Counted from the stretch's first letter, positions 7,881-17,487 are shown. The stretch is 64,000 bases of DNA from DATBAX01 sp963723765 (GCA_963723765.1 CAVRSD010000002.1:496001-560000), one strand, 5' to 3'. Translations and numbers: made by a program. Notes: generated from the letters alone by a model not told the origin.

Positions 7881-9362
7881 TTGCCAGAATTCAAACCAGC
7901 CGCCGGACCCTCTGAAATCGTTCAGACACTTTCCACATCCGAAACGGAAGATCCCAACAAGCCGAAGCGGGTCATGGGATTCCGCGATCTGGTGCTGTTC
8001 TACGTGGTCACCGGGGTCAGCCTGCGCTGGATCGCAACCGCAGCCGCTGCCGGACCCAGTTCCATCGTCATCTGGATCGGCGCCTGGTTGTGTTTCTACA
8101 CTCCACTAGCGCTCTCGGTCATCGAACTGTCTTCGCGCTATCCCGACGAGGGTGGCATCTACGTTTGGTCAAAGCGTGCCTTCGGTGACTTTTCCGGATT
8201 CATCACCGCCTGGACCTATTGGACCTGCAACCTGCCCTACTTCCCTGCCGTGCTTTATTTTGCGGCCAGCAATGCGCTTTACATCCGGCACAACGCCTGG
8301 GGACATCTGGAGAGCAGCACAACTTTCTACATTGTGTTTTCTCTGGTGGCGCTCACCCTGGCCACGCTGCTCAACGTTTTCGGGCTCAACGTGGGCACCT
8401 GGCTGCACAACGTAGGCGCGCTTTCCATGTGGATTCCGGTCGGCATCATCATCGCGATGGGAGCGGTCGCCTGGCATCGCTATGGAGCGGCCACATCGTT
8501 CACGTTTCATACCATGAAACCCAGCTTCCATCTCAACGACATTATTTTTTGGTCGGTGCTGACTTATGCTTTTGCCGGCTGCGAGACCGCTTCGCTCATG
8601 GGAGGAGAAATCAAGAACGCCCGCCGCGCCATTCCTCGAGCGCTGTTTATCGGCGGCATAACAGTAACGCTCTGTTACATCGTGGGGACAATGAGCGTGC
8701 TGGTGGCGTTGCCATCTTCCGAGGTCGGCAATTTGCAGGGACTGATGCAGGCGATTTCGAAGACCGCAAGCCGCATCGGGTTTGAAGGCCTAATTCCTTT
8801 CACGGCATTCTTGATTATGCTCAGCAACGTGGGCGCAGCAGGTGCGTACCTGGCTGCCGTTGCGAGGCTCCCTTTCGTTGCCGGAATTGACCGCTTTCTT
8901 CCACCGGCGTTCGGCGCGCTGCATCCGCGATGGAAGACGCCGTGGGTCGGCCTGCTGACCCAATTCGTGCTCGGTGGCCTATTCATCTTTCTCGGACAGG
9001 CCGGCACCAGCATCAAGGGCGCCTACGACGCGCTGGTCAGCATGGGCGTGATCACTTACTTCATTCCGTTTCTTTACCTGTTCGCCTCCATGTACAAGTT
9101 GCAGCGCGAACCGGCGGGCACGGATGTGATTCGCGTCCCCGGTGGTAAGCCCGTCGCCAAACTGGTGGCAGTGGTGGGATTCATGACCACAACAGCAACG
9201 ATTGTTTTGTCCTTGATCCCCCAGCCGGACGAGCCGAACAAGCTGCTGGCCGTGATTAAGATCGTGGGAGGATCGGGAGTCCTGGTGCTGATCGGGGCAT
9301 GGATTTACGTGGCCGGAAGAAGAAGGGCAGCGCGAGCTTTGGGAGTGGCAGGATCCACGTAG
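7881..9362 (+). CDS. APC family amino acid permease (second, divergent copy)
   Basis: A 493-aa permease with about twelve membrane segments, only distantly similar to its neighbour. Features are FRDLVLFYVVTGVSLRWIAT at helix 1, ELSSRYPDEGGIYVWSKRAF, and TYAFAGCETASLMGGEIKNA in the helix 6 region. This subgroup contains glutamate/GABA-type and related transporters. The start given is TTG 7881, with a poor ribosome site; ATG 7974 just before helix 1 is an alternative. The stop codon lies inside the inverted repeat at 9359-9466. Confidence 0.85.
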   Translation: MPEFKPAAGPSEIVQTLSTSETEDPNKPKRVMGFRDLVLFYVVTGVSLRWIATAAAAGPSSIVIWIGAWLCFYTPLALSVIELSSRYPDEGGIYVWSKRAFGDFSGFITAWTYWTCNLPYFPAVLYFAASNALYIRHNAWGHLESSTTFYIVFSLVALTLATLLNVFGLNVGTWLHNVGALSMWIPVGIIIAMGAVAWHRYGAATSFTFHTMKPSFHLNDIIFWSVLTYAFAGCETASLMGGEIKNARRAIPRALFIGGITVTLCYIVGTMSVLVALPSSEVGNLQGLMQAISKTASRIGFEGLIPFTAFLIMLSNVGAAGAYLAAVARLPFVAGIDRFLPPAFGALHPRWKTPWVGLLTQFVLGGLFIFLGQAGTSIKGAYDALVSMGVITYFIPFLYLFASMYKLQREPAGTDVIRVPGGKPVAKLVAVVGFMTTTATIVLSLIPQPDEPNKLLAVIKIVGGSGVLVLIGAWIYVAGRRRAARALGVAGST

Positions 9363-9466
9363 GGACAGCCGCCTCGGCTGTCTGATCGGGCAAAGCCCGG
9401 CGTGCATTCCAACTCTCAGAATCGGCGAGCTTCGCTCAGCCGGACAGCCGAGGCGGCTGTCCCTAC
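9359..9466. repeat. Long inverted repeat with 24-base arms (GGGACAGCC family)
   Basis: The arm at 9359-9382 (starting GTAGGGACAGCCGCC) is the exact reverse complement of 9443-9466. Each arm is itself nearly palindromic. It separates two convergent genes and probably stops transcription from both sides. A single copy of the right arm recurs at 49176-49200. Confidence 0.75.
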
Positions 9467-9476
9467 GTGATCATCG

Positions 9477-10674
9477 CTAGACCGGCACGGCCGTCTTCCT
9501 CGGCGGATTGAAGAATGGAGTCTTCACCACTTTCGCCGTGACTTTCTGATGTATGGCTTCGATAGTGATTTCCAATTGCAGCTTGGTTCCGATTTCCGCA
9601 TGGGCCGTTTCCACGCTGCCCAGCGCGATCATCTTCTTCAGCACCGGAGACCACGTAGTGGAAGTCGCTTTTCCCACCTGCTTGTCGCCAACATACAACG
9701 GCACCGCCACGCGGGATGCCTGACTGGGCGCGGCCGGCGTCAATCCGAATTTTTCGTAGCGCTCTTCGACTTCCGTCCAATCAATTTCCAGTCCAACAAA
9801 CTGCCGTGCCACGCCATTCTTTTCATCTTTCGCCAGAGCCGCCTTGCCGATGAAATTCTCTTTGTTCAGATGGACCATCTTGGCGAAGCCGAGTTCATAC
9901 GGCGAATATTTCTGCGAAGGGATCAGCGCTTTCTTGGCACTGGAGTAATCCACTTCAATCAGCAGCAGCCCCGCTTCTACTCGTGCCACATCCAGCGCCA
10001 GCATTCCGGCGGCGTGCAGATCGAAACGCTTTGCCTTTTTCCGCCATCGCATCCCACACTTTCACTGCATCGTTCCACGGCACCCAGATTTCGTATCCCA
10101 GATCGCCCGTATATCCGGTGCGCGAAATGTCCACAGGGACACCGTTGATCGTTCCCTGCGTCATGCGGAAATATTTCAGGTTCGCGATATCCGCCTGGGC
10201 TGCGGCTTTCAGCAGCTTTGCCGAAGTCGGGCCTTGCAAGGCCAGCGCCGCCACTTTTTCGGAAATGTCTTCGATCTGGACGTCCATGTTGGTACCGTTC
10301 TGTCGGAACCAACGCAGGCTGGGGTCGGCGGCCGTCCAACGATATTTGTTTTCTTCGAGGCGCGTGATGGTGCCGTCGTCGATGACCTTGCCTTGCTCGT
10401 CGCACCAGCAGCAATAAATGACTTGCCCCACGGAAACCTTGGTGACGTCACGGGTGATCACGCGGTTCACCAGTTTGGTCGCGTCCTTGCCAGTGATCAA
10501 ATATTTGTAGAGCGGCGAAATATCGATGATCGCAGCGGCATTGCGGATGGCGTTGTATTCGTGCTCGTGGTGCACCTCATACACGCTCACCGTGTAATAG
10601 CCCGACCACTCGCGATAGCTCAGACTTTGGCAAAGCGGAAAAGTACGTTCGTGAAATGCGGTTCCGACGGGCAC
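9477..10674 (-). CDS. gcvT: GcvT-like aminomethyltransferase, frameshifted
   Basis: A glycine-cleavage T-protein homologue of about 398 aa once one extra base near 10023 is removed. The first part (from GTG 10674, with GAGGAAA upstream) gives the folate-binding N-domain: EWSGYYTV, NAAAIIDISPLYKYLITGKD, VIYCCWCDEQGKVIDDGT and ISRTGYTGDLGYEIWV. After GKAF the other frame continues DLHAAGMLALDVARVEAGL, the conserved C-domain entry, and ends NPPRKTAVPV. T-protein transfers a one-carbon unit from an aminomethyl group to tetrahydrofolate. No gcvH or gcvP is present, so it may serve demethylation of an N-methyl compound instead. The break looks like a consensus error. Confidence 0.85.
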
Positions 10675-10708
10675 GTGGTTTCCTCGATGGTTCGATTAGA
10701 TGAACGGA

Positions 10709-10769
10709 AGACGCAGCAAGCTGCGTCTCTACGGACACGTTTCTTGTAGAGACGTGGCTTGCCACGTCT
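10709..10769. repeat. Two tandem palindromes in the gcvT/oxidoreductase spacer
   Basis: The 10675-11139 gap holds two hairpins: 10709-10728 (AGACGCAGC with AA centre) and 10750-10769 (AGACGTGGC with TT centre). Both keep complete pairing although the inner bases differ, which points to selection for the stem. Beyond them the spacer has a TTGACA at about 10891 with no convincing -10 box; no gene was seen there. Confidence 0.65.
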
Positions 10770-11139
10770 CGCTGTGGATTATATTCAGACGCTGGCGTTT
10801 GCGGCAAACGATTGCATGACTTCAAGTCACAGATCCTCTCTAAGTCTACAGACAAAAAGCCCGCTTCCGGTTAGAATAGCGAGTCACTATTGACAGTGGT
10901 ATCCGTGACGGTCGCCATGCCAACACCCTGGAACGCCATTCTGAGTTGGTCAGTCCTCCTCAGCGGACTCTGAATCCGCCAGGGAGCTTCGCCCTGCTGT
11001 CTCCTTCGCTCAGCGACCTATATTTTCAGAACGCGACGGAAGAGTTTTCCAAAGTTCGATCCAGTCAGATATCTCAGCCGCAACTGTTACAATCCGCGGT
11101 TATTGAACTGACCAGCAGCGACGAGGACCAAAGTTCAAT

Positions 11140-12751
11140 ATGGCAAGTTCAAACGGGTCCAATCAGAAATACGATGTGATCGTGATCGGCGGAGGCCACA
11201 ACGGCCTCGTCAACGCCGCCTACCTTGCCAAAGCCGGCAAGAAAGTTCTCGTGCTCGAGCGCCGGCATGTGATCGGTGGCGCGGCCGTTACTGAAGAAGT
11301 GTATCCGGGATTCAAATTCTCGGTCTGTTCGTATGTGGTTTCACTGTTGCGGCCGGAAATTATTCGTGATCTCGATCTTCCCCGCCACGGACTGGAGATT
11401 CTGCCGCTCGATGGCACGTTCACCCCCATGCCCAGCGGTGATTATCTCTGGCGTGTGAATGACCACGGCAAGACTCATCGCGAGATTGCTCGCCATTCCA
11501 AGCTCGACGCTGAAGCCTACGACGAATTCGGCAAATCGATGCAGGCCATGTGCCGATTCGTGAAGCCAATTCTCTCGATGGTACCGCCCGATCCGGCGAC
11601 GCTGAATCCGAAAGACCTGATGAAGCTGCTCTTCCTCGGACGCCGCTTCCAGGGCCTGACCAGCGAAGACAAATACAACCAGGTGCAGTTGATGACCATG
11701 AGCGCCATCGACTTTCTCGATCAATGGTTCGAGACCGATGTGCTCAAGGCCACCATGTCGGCGTCCGGCATCATCGGAACTTTCCTCGGCGTGCGCTCGC
11801 CGGGAACGGCCTACGTTCTGCTGCATCACTACATGGGAGAAATTGACGGCGCATTCCGTTCCTGGGGATTTGCCCGCGGCGGCACCGGCGCGATTTCAAA
11901 TGCGATCGGCGATGCGGCCGTCGAAGCTGGGGTTGAAATTCGCAAAGAAGCACCGATCGCGCAGATCATCATCAAAGACGGCAAAGCCAAAGGCGTAGTG
12001 CTGGCGAATGGCGATGAAATTTATGCCGACATCATTTCTTCAAGTGTCGATCCGCGGCTGACCTTCGTGAAATTCATCGAGAAGGGACATCTGCCCGAGG
12101 ATTTCCTCGAAGAGATCAATCGTTACAAATTCCGCGGGTCTTCTGGCAAGGTAAACCTGGCTCTGGATGCTCTGCCGAATTTCAAGGCGATGCCCGGTCC
12201 CGGCGCTCATCTGCGCGGCGCGATTTCAATTTCGCCCAGCGTCGAATATATGGAACGCGCCTACGACGACGCCAAGTACGGCAATTACTCGCGGCGTCCT
12301 TATATCGACATGGTGATTCCGTCGCTCACCGATCCTTCGGTCGCGCCTCCGGGTAAGCATGTGATGTCCTGCTTCGTGCAGTACGCGCCGTACAAGCTGC
12401 GGCCGGGTCTCAACTGGGACGATCAGAAAGAAGCCTTCGGCGACAACGTCATCAACACCATCGCCGAATACGCGCCGAATATCAAAGACATCATTCTGCA
12501 TCGCCAGATTGTCACCCCGCTCGATCTGGAACGCGACTTCGGTTTGTCGCGAAGGAAATATCTTCCAGGGCGAGTTGTCACTCGAGCAGCTGTTTTTCCT
12601 GCGGCCAGTGCCCGGCTACGCGCAGTTCCGCACGCCGATCAAGAACCTCTACATGTGCGGATCGGCCACGCATCCCGGCGGCGGCATCATGGGCGCGCCT
12701 GGCCGTCTGGCTGCGCTCGAAATTCTCAAAGACTTCAAGGGAGCTGCGTAA
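11140..12751 (+). CDS. FAD/NAD(P)-dependent oxidoreductase, phytoene-desaturase/PYROXD2-like (copy 1), frameshifted
   Basis: About 536 aa after correction of one extra base near 12550. An N-terminal dinucleotide-binding fold is clear (YDVIVIGGGHNGLVNAAYLA, then VLVLERR). A central GFARGGTGAISNAIGDAAVEAG matches the substrate-domain loop of COG1233 proteins. After the break the other frame gives EGNIFQGELSLEQLFFLRP and NLYMCGSATHPGGGI, the standard C-terminal FAD motif. These enzymes oxidise amines, carotenoids or related compounds; the substrate here is not known. It is followed after 3 bases by a paralogue and then purU. Confidence 0.85.
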
Positions 12752-12754
12752 GCC

Positions 12755-14342
12755 ATGGCCGAACAGCGCGATGTCGTCATCATCGGCGGCGGTCACAACG
12801 GGCTGGTCACCGCTTTTTATCTCGCCAAAGCTGGTTACAAACCGCTGGTGCTCGAACGCCGCCCGCAACCCGGTGGCGCGGCCATCACCGAGGAATTCCA
12901 TCCCGGATTCCGCGGGTCGATTCTCGCGCATTCCGCCGGCCCGCTTCGTCCCGACATTGTTCGCGACATGCGACTCGAACAGCACGGGCTGAAGATGCTC
13001 ACGCCCGAGGTCGCCGTCACTTCGTTCACGCCCGACGGCCGCGCGCTCACTCTCTACAACGACGCCAGAAAGTCGGCGGAAGAAATCGCCAAGTTCTCAC
13101 AGAAAGACGCAGCGAGATATCCAGACTTCCAGGCTTCGCTCGTCAAGATGGGCAAAGTGATCGGCGAAGCTTTGGCCCTCGCCGCTCCGAACATCGACAA
13201 TCCCAGCCGCGGCGACCTCTGGGGGATGCTGCAGACCGGGCGATCCATCCGCAAGCTGGGCAAGAAAGATTTGTATCGCCTGCTGCGCTGGGGACCTGGC
13301 GGTCGCCGATGTAGTAGCGGAATACTTCGAGACCGAACTGCTTCGTGCGACTATCGCTGCTCGCGGAATTTTCGGGACTTTCCTCGGCCCGTGGTCAGCG
13401 GGCAGCACGCTGGTTCTGCTCATTCGCGCGGCTGGTGATTCTCATCCCGCGGGTTCTTCGCACTTTGCTGAAGGTGGAATCGGTGCGGTGACCCAGGCCA
13501 TGGCGGCGGCGGCCACGCAAGCGGGCGCGGAAATTCGCAGCAACGCGGAAGTGATTGAAGTTCGCGTAAAAGACGGCGTCGCCACCAGCGTTGTGCTTTC
13601 CACCGGCGAAGAGATCAACGCCCGGGCGGTCATCTCCAACGCCGATCCCAAGCGGACATTATTGAAGCTGGTCGATCCTACGCATCTCTCGCCCGATTTC
13701 GTCATGAAGCTTCAGCATTACCGCATGCCGGGGACGGTTGCTAAAGTCAATCTTGCGCTTTCCGGCCTGCCGAAATTCACCGGGCTCAACGGCTCAACCG
13801 ACACTGCCGCATTGAGTGGGCGCATTCATATCGGTCCCGAGATCGATTATCTGGAGCGGGCTTTCGACGAATCGAAGTACGGCAACTTCTCCAAGCAACC
13901 GTATCTGGAAGTTGCAATTCCGTCACTGACCGATCCATCGCTCGCGCCTTCGGGTCAACATGTGATGTCGATCTACATGCAGTACGCGCCCTTCAAGCTC
14001 AAGGGCACCGACTGGGAAACACAGCGTAAAGCCCTCGGCCAAACCGTGGTGCAGACACTAACACAATATGCACCTAACCTGCCGGAGCTGATTCTGACCC
14101 ACCAGATCATCACGCCGCAGGATTTGGAGGACACGTACGGGCTCACCGGCGGACATATCTTCCATGGAGAGTTGTCGCTGGATCAGTTTTTCACCATGCG
14201 TCCGTTGCTGGATTGGGCCCGTTATCGCACGCCGATCCAAAATTTGTACTTGTGCGGATCAGCAACGCACCCCGGAGCAGGGTTAACCGGAGGTTCGGGA
14301 GCGAACGCCGCGAAAGAAATTTTGAAAGAGCTGAAGAAGTAG
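12755..14342 (+). CDS. FAD/NAD(P)-dependent oxidoreductase, PYROXD2-like (copy 2), frameshifted
   Basis: A paralogue of the upstream gene, about 528 aa after one frameshift near 13297 (one extra base, or two missing). It starts MAEQRDVVIIGGGHNGLVT with the GxGxxG motif and LVLERRPQPGGAA. After LLRWGP the other frame continues AVADVVAEYFETELLRAT and FAEGGIGAVTQAMAAAA, ending with LYLCGSATHPGAGLTGGSG. The 3-base gap to copy 1 shows an operon. The pair may be subunits or two substrate variants arising from tandem duplication. Confidence 0.85.
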
Positions 14343-14353
14343 TGGTCAGCGGG

Positions 14354-14373
14354 AGACGCGGCGAGCCGCGTCT
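14354..14373. repeat. Palindrome of the AGACGCGGC/GCCGCGTCT family
   Basis: A 9-bp perfect stem with GA centre, followed by CTACAG, between the second oxidoreductase and purU. It is a G/C variant of the copies at 5306 and 10709. It may attenuate read-through into purU. Confidence 0.65.
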
Positions 14374-14391
14374 CTACAGTCGACTTTCTCC

Positions 14392-15246
14392 ATGAAGAAC
14401 TCCGCCATCCTGCTTATCGCCTGTCCCGACCAGAAGGGCGTCGTCGCCACAATCTCGGACTTCGTTTTCCGGCATAACGGCAACATCCTGCATGCCGACG
14501 AGCACGCTGACGAGGGTTCCAATCTCTTCCTGATGCGCGTGGAATTTGACCCGGCCGACTTCGACATCGATCTGAATGACTTTAGCAAACACTTCGCGCC
14601 TATCGCGGAAAAATTACAGATGAGTTGGCGGCTTGCACAGTCCAGCTATCGTCAGAAGATGGTCATTCTTGTTTCCAAGTACGACCATTGCCTGGTGGAC
14701 TTGCTCTACCGGCACAAGAGTGGCGAATTGGCCTGCAATATTCCGCTGATCATTTCCAATCACCCGGACAATCAATCCATTGCCGACTTCTATCGAATTC
14801 CCTACATCACGGTGCCTGTGCCCAAAGACAACAAGCGGCCCGCCGAGGAGAAAATTCTGGCGCGGCTCAGGCAGCATGCTCCTGATTTCATCGTGCTGGC
14901 CCGCTACATGCAAATCCTTTCCAACGATTTCGTGAACGAGTATCCTCACCGCATTATCAACATTCACCATTCCTTCCTGCCGGCCTTTGTCGGCGCGAAG
15001 CCCTACCATCAGGCTTTTGAACGCGGAGTAAAGCTGATTGGCGCCACCAGCCATTACGTCACCGAGGTGCTCGACGATGGCCCCATCATCGAACAGGACG
15101 TCATTCGCATTTCCCACCGCGATTCCGTCGACGATCTATTACACAAAGGCCGTGACCTGGAAAAGGTTGTGCTGTCCCGCGCGGTGCGCTGGCACACCGA
15201 GAATCGAATCCTGCTCTATGGGAATAAGACCGTTGTTTTCCACTAG
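14392..15246 (+). CDS. purU: Formyltetrahydrofolate deformylase
   Basis: A 284-aa PurU. The N-terminal ACT domain (residues 1-85, starting SAILLIACPDQKGVVATISD) is followed by a formyl-transferase-like hydrolase domain. The catalytic region is present: RIINIHHSFLPAF (Asn and His) and EVLDDGPIIEQD (Asp). It hydrolyses 10-formyl-THF to formate and free THF, balancing the folate one-carbon pool. Its position behind two FAD oxidoreductases and opposite a GcvT suggests it drains one-carbon units made by demethylation. No ribosome site is obvious upstream of the ATG. Confidence 0.92.
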   Translation: MKNSAILLIACPDQKGVVATISDFVFRHNGNILHADEHADEGSNLFLMRVEFDPADFDIDLNDFSKHFAPIAEKLQMSWRLAQSSYRQKMVILVSKYDHCLVDLLYRHKSGELACNIPLIISNHPDNQSIADFYRIPYITVPVPKDNKRPAEEKILARLRQHAPDFIVLARYMQILSNDFVNEYPHRIINIHHSFLPAFVGAKPYHQAFERGVKLIGATSHYVTEVLDDGPIIEQDVIRISHRDSVDDLLHKGRDLEKVVLSRAVRWHTENRILLYGNKTVVFH

Positions 15247-15281
15247 ATAGCGAAAAGGCGATCATTATTAAACAATTCCTA

Positions 15282-15310
15282 TTGACATAGTAGGGATTAT
15301 CTCTTACACT
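15282..15310 (+). promoter_or_regulatory. Sigma-70-type promoter
   Basis: TTGACA at 15282-15287 and TACACT at 15305-15310 with a 17-base spacer: a full consensus -35 box and a good -10 box. The predicted start is about 15317. It reads into the hairpin unit at 15337-15398. Confidence 0.7.
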
Positions 15311-15316
15311 TCCTTC

Positions 15317-15398
15317 TGTCAGAACATTTCGTCTCAGCCACTGCGGACAGAGACCTCCTGATGTCCCACGAACCTCCATCCGCAGTGGCCCATTTTTT
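15317..15398 (+). ncRNA. Candidate small RNA or attenuated leader
   Basis: The predicted transcript from the promoter at 15282 runs about 80 bases and ends in a hairpin and T tract. An 11-bp perfect stem is formed by 15337-15347 (GCCACTGCGGA) and 15379-15389. Its 31-base loop carries two CCTCC motifs (at about 15354 and 15374), complementary to Shine-Dalgarno sequences. No convincing coding frame fits in this gap (15247-15598). It could be a trans-acting small RNA or an attenuator for the gene at 15599. This is inferred from sequence alone. Confidence 0.45.
15337..15398 (+). terminator. Terminator-like hairpin with T6
   Basis: An 11-bp stem, 31-base loop, then CCA and TTTTTT at 15393-15398. 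The large loop and the 3-base gap before the T tract make it less than ideal as an intrinsic terminator. Confidence 0.5.
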
Positions 15399-15598
15399 CC
15401 CCCTTCGCAAGTCACTCGCCGGTTACCCCGACAATCCGCCTATCGTCCTGTCAATGGCCCCTGGCTTCCCTTTTACGTCACTTTGGTATCAGGTACTTCG
15501 GAGAGTATTGTGCATAGGCGCGGCTTGGTTTTTACTAGTGAAGGTAAAGCCCTTGCCGACCAGCAGCTTAGAGCAGGGTCAATTCCCGAGGAGTTGCG

Positions 15599-17116
15599 TT
15601 GGCCGAAGATCCGAAGTGGGAGCTGGCAATTCTGGCGACCGTACAGGGCTTCTACGAGAAGCTGCTGCAGACGCCTGTCCAGGGCGAAGTTCCCGTTCCT
15701 CAGGGCCTCGAAGCGATCTCCCTGCAGGATGACAACAACGTACATGAGACTCTGACCAAGATGCGCCGCTGGCTGCGCCTGCTCGATATGGCCATCTCTC
15801 CGGCCATGCTGCGGCGGGCTTTCACTGCCGACACCGATCCCGAAATTGCAGAAGCCATGCTTCGCTACTTTACGCGGACAAAAGATAGCAGCGACCTCAA
15901 TCGTGACAAGACCGACATGGTGGCGACATTTCTTTATCGGCATCCCCGCGTTCCTGGCCAGTGGGAGCAGCGCGGCTACGGTCTCGACGGTTCCTTGCCG
16001 CTTTCTCCGTTTGAAATTGCGCTGCTGGAAATTCTTGCGGACAGTGATGTACCTTCGCTTCCCGAGGAGCACGTTCAACTCCTGCGCCGTTTCGATCCTC
16101 TGCTGGACCAGGTCAAAGGTTTCCGCGATCTGAATTCGCTTTTGGACTCAGGCATCATTCCCGCGGTTCGCGAGCTGAAACAGTCTCTGGAAAGTTCCTT
16201 CTACCATCCCGGGGTGTTGGCCACCATCGCACCTTACAACGCGGATTTCGGCAAGAAATTTGACGATCTATTCCATGCCGCGTCAGCCGAAATCAAAAGC
16301 TTTGCCCAGGCCCTGGAAGAACAGGGCGGCACGATTCTGGGAAATGTGGACGGCGTAGACGTCACTGTGGAACAAGTGACCGCGATGGAAGAAAGTGAGT
16401 TGCTGAAGATCGACTACAGCCAGGCTTTGGAAAAGTTTCGCCGGGTTTCCCAGCTCAAGAAAGTCCTGGAGCGACGGCCACCCATCCGCCGCAAGCCACA
16501 ACTGGTACGAACCCCGCCGCCTGCGAAACCGAAACTTGCTCCTATTTCCAAGGTGGCCGTACCGGCTAGACGGCCTGTGCTTGACGTGCCAGCACTGCGT
16601 GCAGCCGTGACCCCGCAGCAGATTTCCTCGGAGGAAACCAAGCTTCTCAAGGTGGAAGAATCGATCCGGATTTTCGTACGCGTGGCCGATCCAAAATTTC
16701 GCCAGATTGTTCCGATGCGCTACTTCAACCTGGCGTTGACTCCGGCCGAGGCCGATGCGTGCAGCGCCGACTTTTTGGAAGAAAAGAGCCTGCGCGCCGG
16801 GGTGGCACGGGTGCAATTGCGGCTGGTCGCCCTGGTGGGGCGCATGACCACGGAACTGGAAGAACTCAAACGCGCCGAGAACTCGCCGTCGTTATGGAAA
16901 TTGCACGCCGACTCGCTCATTGCCCTGCTCGAAGTATCTCGCGCGGTGAATGAGAATGGCACTCGCGTACTCAACCTTGCAAACCAGCACAACGAGAAAC
17001 AGCAAGCCAGCGTGCTACAGGCTTCCATCCAGAAACTGCATGACACAACTGAAGTTGCGGTGAAGACTCTCTCAGCGATACCTAGAGAAAAAAGCATCGG
17101 CGCCGGCGCGGACTGA
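15599..17116 (+). CDS. Conserved-looking cytoplasmic protein of unknown function
   Basis: A 505-aa, mostly helical protein without signal peptide or membrane segments. The TTG start at 15599 lies 5 bases after CCGAGGAG. Residues 1-290 are charged and helix-rich (for example LTKMRRWLRLLDMAISPAML); residues 291-340 are a proline/lysine-rich linker with PPIRRKPQLVRTPPPAKPKL; the rest is again helical with possible coiled coil. No catalytic motif is recognised. It follows the candidate small RNA and ends just before a terminator that belongs to the opposite strand. Confidence 0.7.
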   Translation: MAEDPKWELAILATVQGFYEKLLQTPVQGEVPVPQGLEAISLQDDNNVHETLTKMRRWLRLLDMAISPAMLRRAFTADTDPEIAEAMLRYFTRTKDSSDLNRDKTDMVATFLYRHPRVPGQWEQRGYGLDGSLPLSPFEIALLEILADSDVPSLPEEHVQLLRRFDPLLDQVKGFRDLNSLLDSGIIPAVRELKQSLESSFYHPGVLATIAPYNADFGKKFDDLFHAASAEIKSFAQALEEQGGTILGNVDGVDVTVEQVTAMEESELLKIDYSQALEKFRRVSQLKKVLERRPPIRRKPQLVRTPPPAKPKLAPISKVAVPARRPVLDVPALRAAVTPQQISSEETKLLKVEESIRIFVRVADPKFRQIVPMRYFNLALTPAEADACSADFLEEKSLRAGVARVQLRLVALVGRMTTELEELKRAENSPSLWKLHADSLIALLEVSRAVNENGTRVLNLANQHNEKQQASVLQASIQKLHDTTEVAVKTLSAIPREKSIGAGAD

Positions 17117-17134
17117 AAACCTCTCACATAAAAA

Positions 17135-17157
17135 GCCTCCGAATGTAATTCGGAGGC
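17135..17157 (-). terminator. Rho-independent terminator
   Basis: A perfect 10-bp stem (GCCTCCGAAT, loop GTA) followed on the minus strand by TTTTT. It ends the small secreted-protein gene at 17188-17487 and can also stop the plus-strand gene ending at 17116. Confidence 0.8.
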
Positions 17158-17187
17158 CAATGGAATTCACTCGATGGAACCGGGTAG

Positions 17188-17487
17188 TTATTTCCAGTCG
17201 CGGTCTTCGTGCCAACGCTTTTCGTGTCCGTCCCACCATCCGTGGTATTGGTTGAAGCAGCGTTCCCGCTCGGCATTCAGGTCTTTTCTCCGATCATCCG
17301 CCTCATGACTACGCTCGCCATGCTTGCGGACGGCATCATCCACTCGGGCTTCGGCCTTCTCAATCGCGTGCTGGCACTTCGAGTGGTCTTCCGCATATGC
17401 CTGGGGCCCAGTGGCAAACATCGCCACACCCAAAGCTGCCGTCATTGCTGCCGATGCTGCAAGTCTCTTTACGCCTTGTAGTTTCAA
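17188..17487 (-). CDS. Small secreted protein of unknown function
   Basis: A 99-aa protein starting at TTG 17487 with a strong AGGAGG ribosome site 5 bases upstream. Residues 8-27 form a signal peptide with likely cleavage after AYA. The mature part is very charged and predicted coiled coil (CQHAIEKAEARVDDAVRKHG), ending with a His/Trp-rich tail. Two cysteines (in SKCQ and ERCF) could form a disulfide. It has its own terminator. No family recognised. Confidence 0.65.
   Translation of the reverse strand: MKLQGVKRLAASAAMTAALGVAMFATGPQAYAEDHSKCQHAIEKAEARVDDAVRKHGERSHEADDRRKDLNAERERCFNQYHGWWDGHEKRWHEDRDWK

Noticed and set aside
12552..13314. Long C-terminal extension of the first FAD oxidoreductase
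   Set aside because: It is an out-of-frame reading through the second oxidoreductase, rich in Arg/His/Ala as typical of shadow frames in GC-rich DNA.
15361..15732. 123-codon plus-strand frame starting inside the hairpin loop at 15361
   Set aside because: It runs through the terminator-like hairpin, then overlaps the start of the 505-aa gene in another frame, and has no ribosome site of its own.
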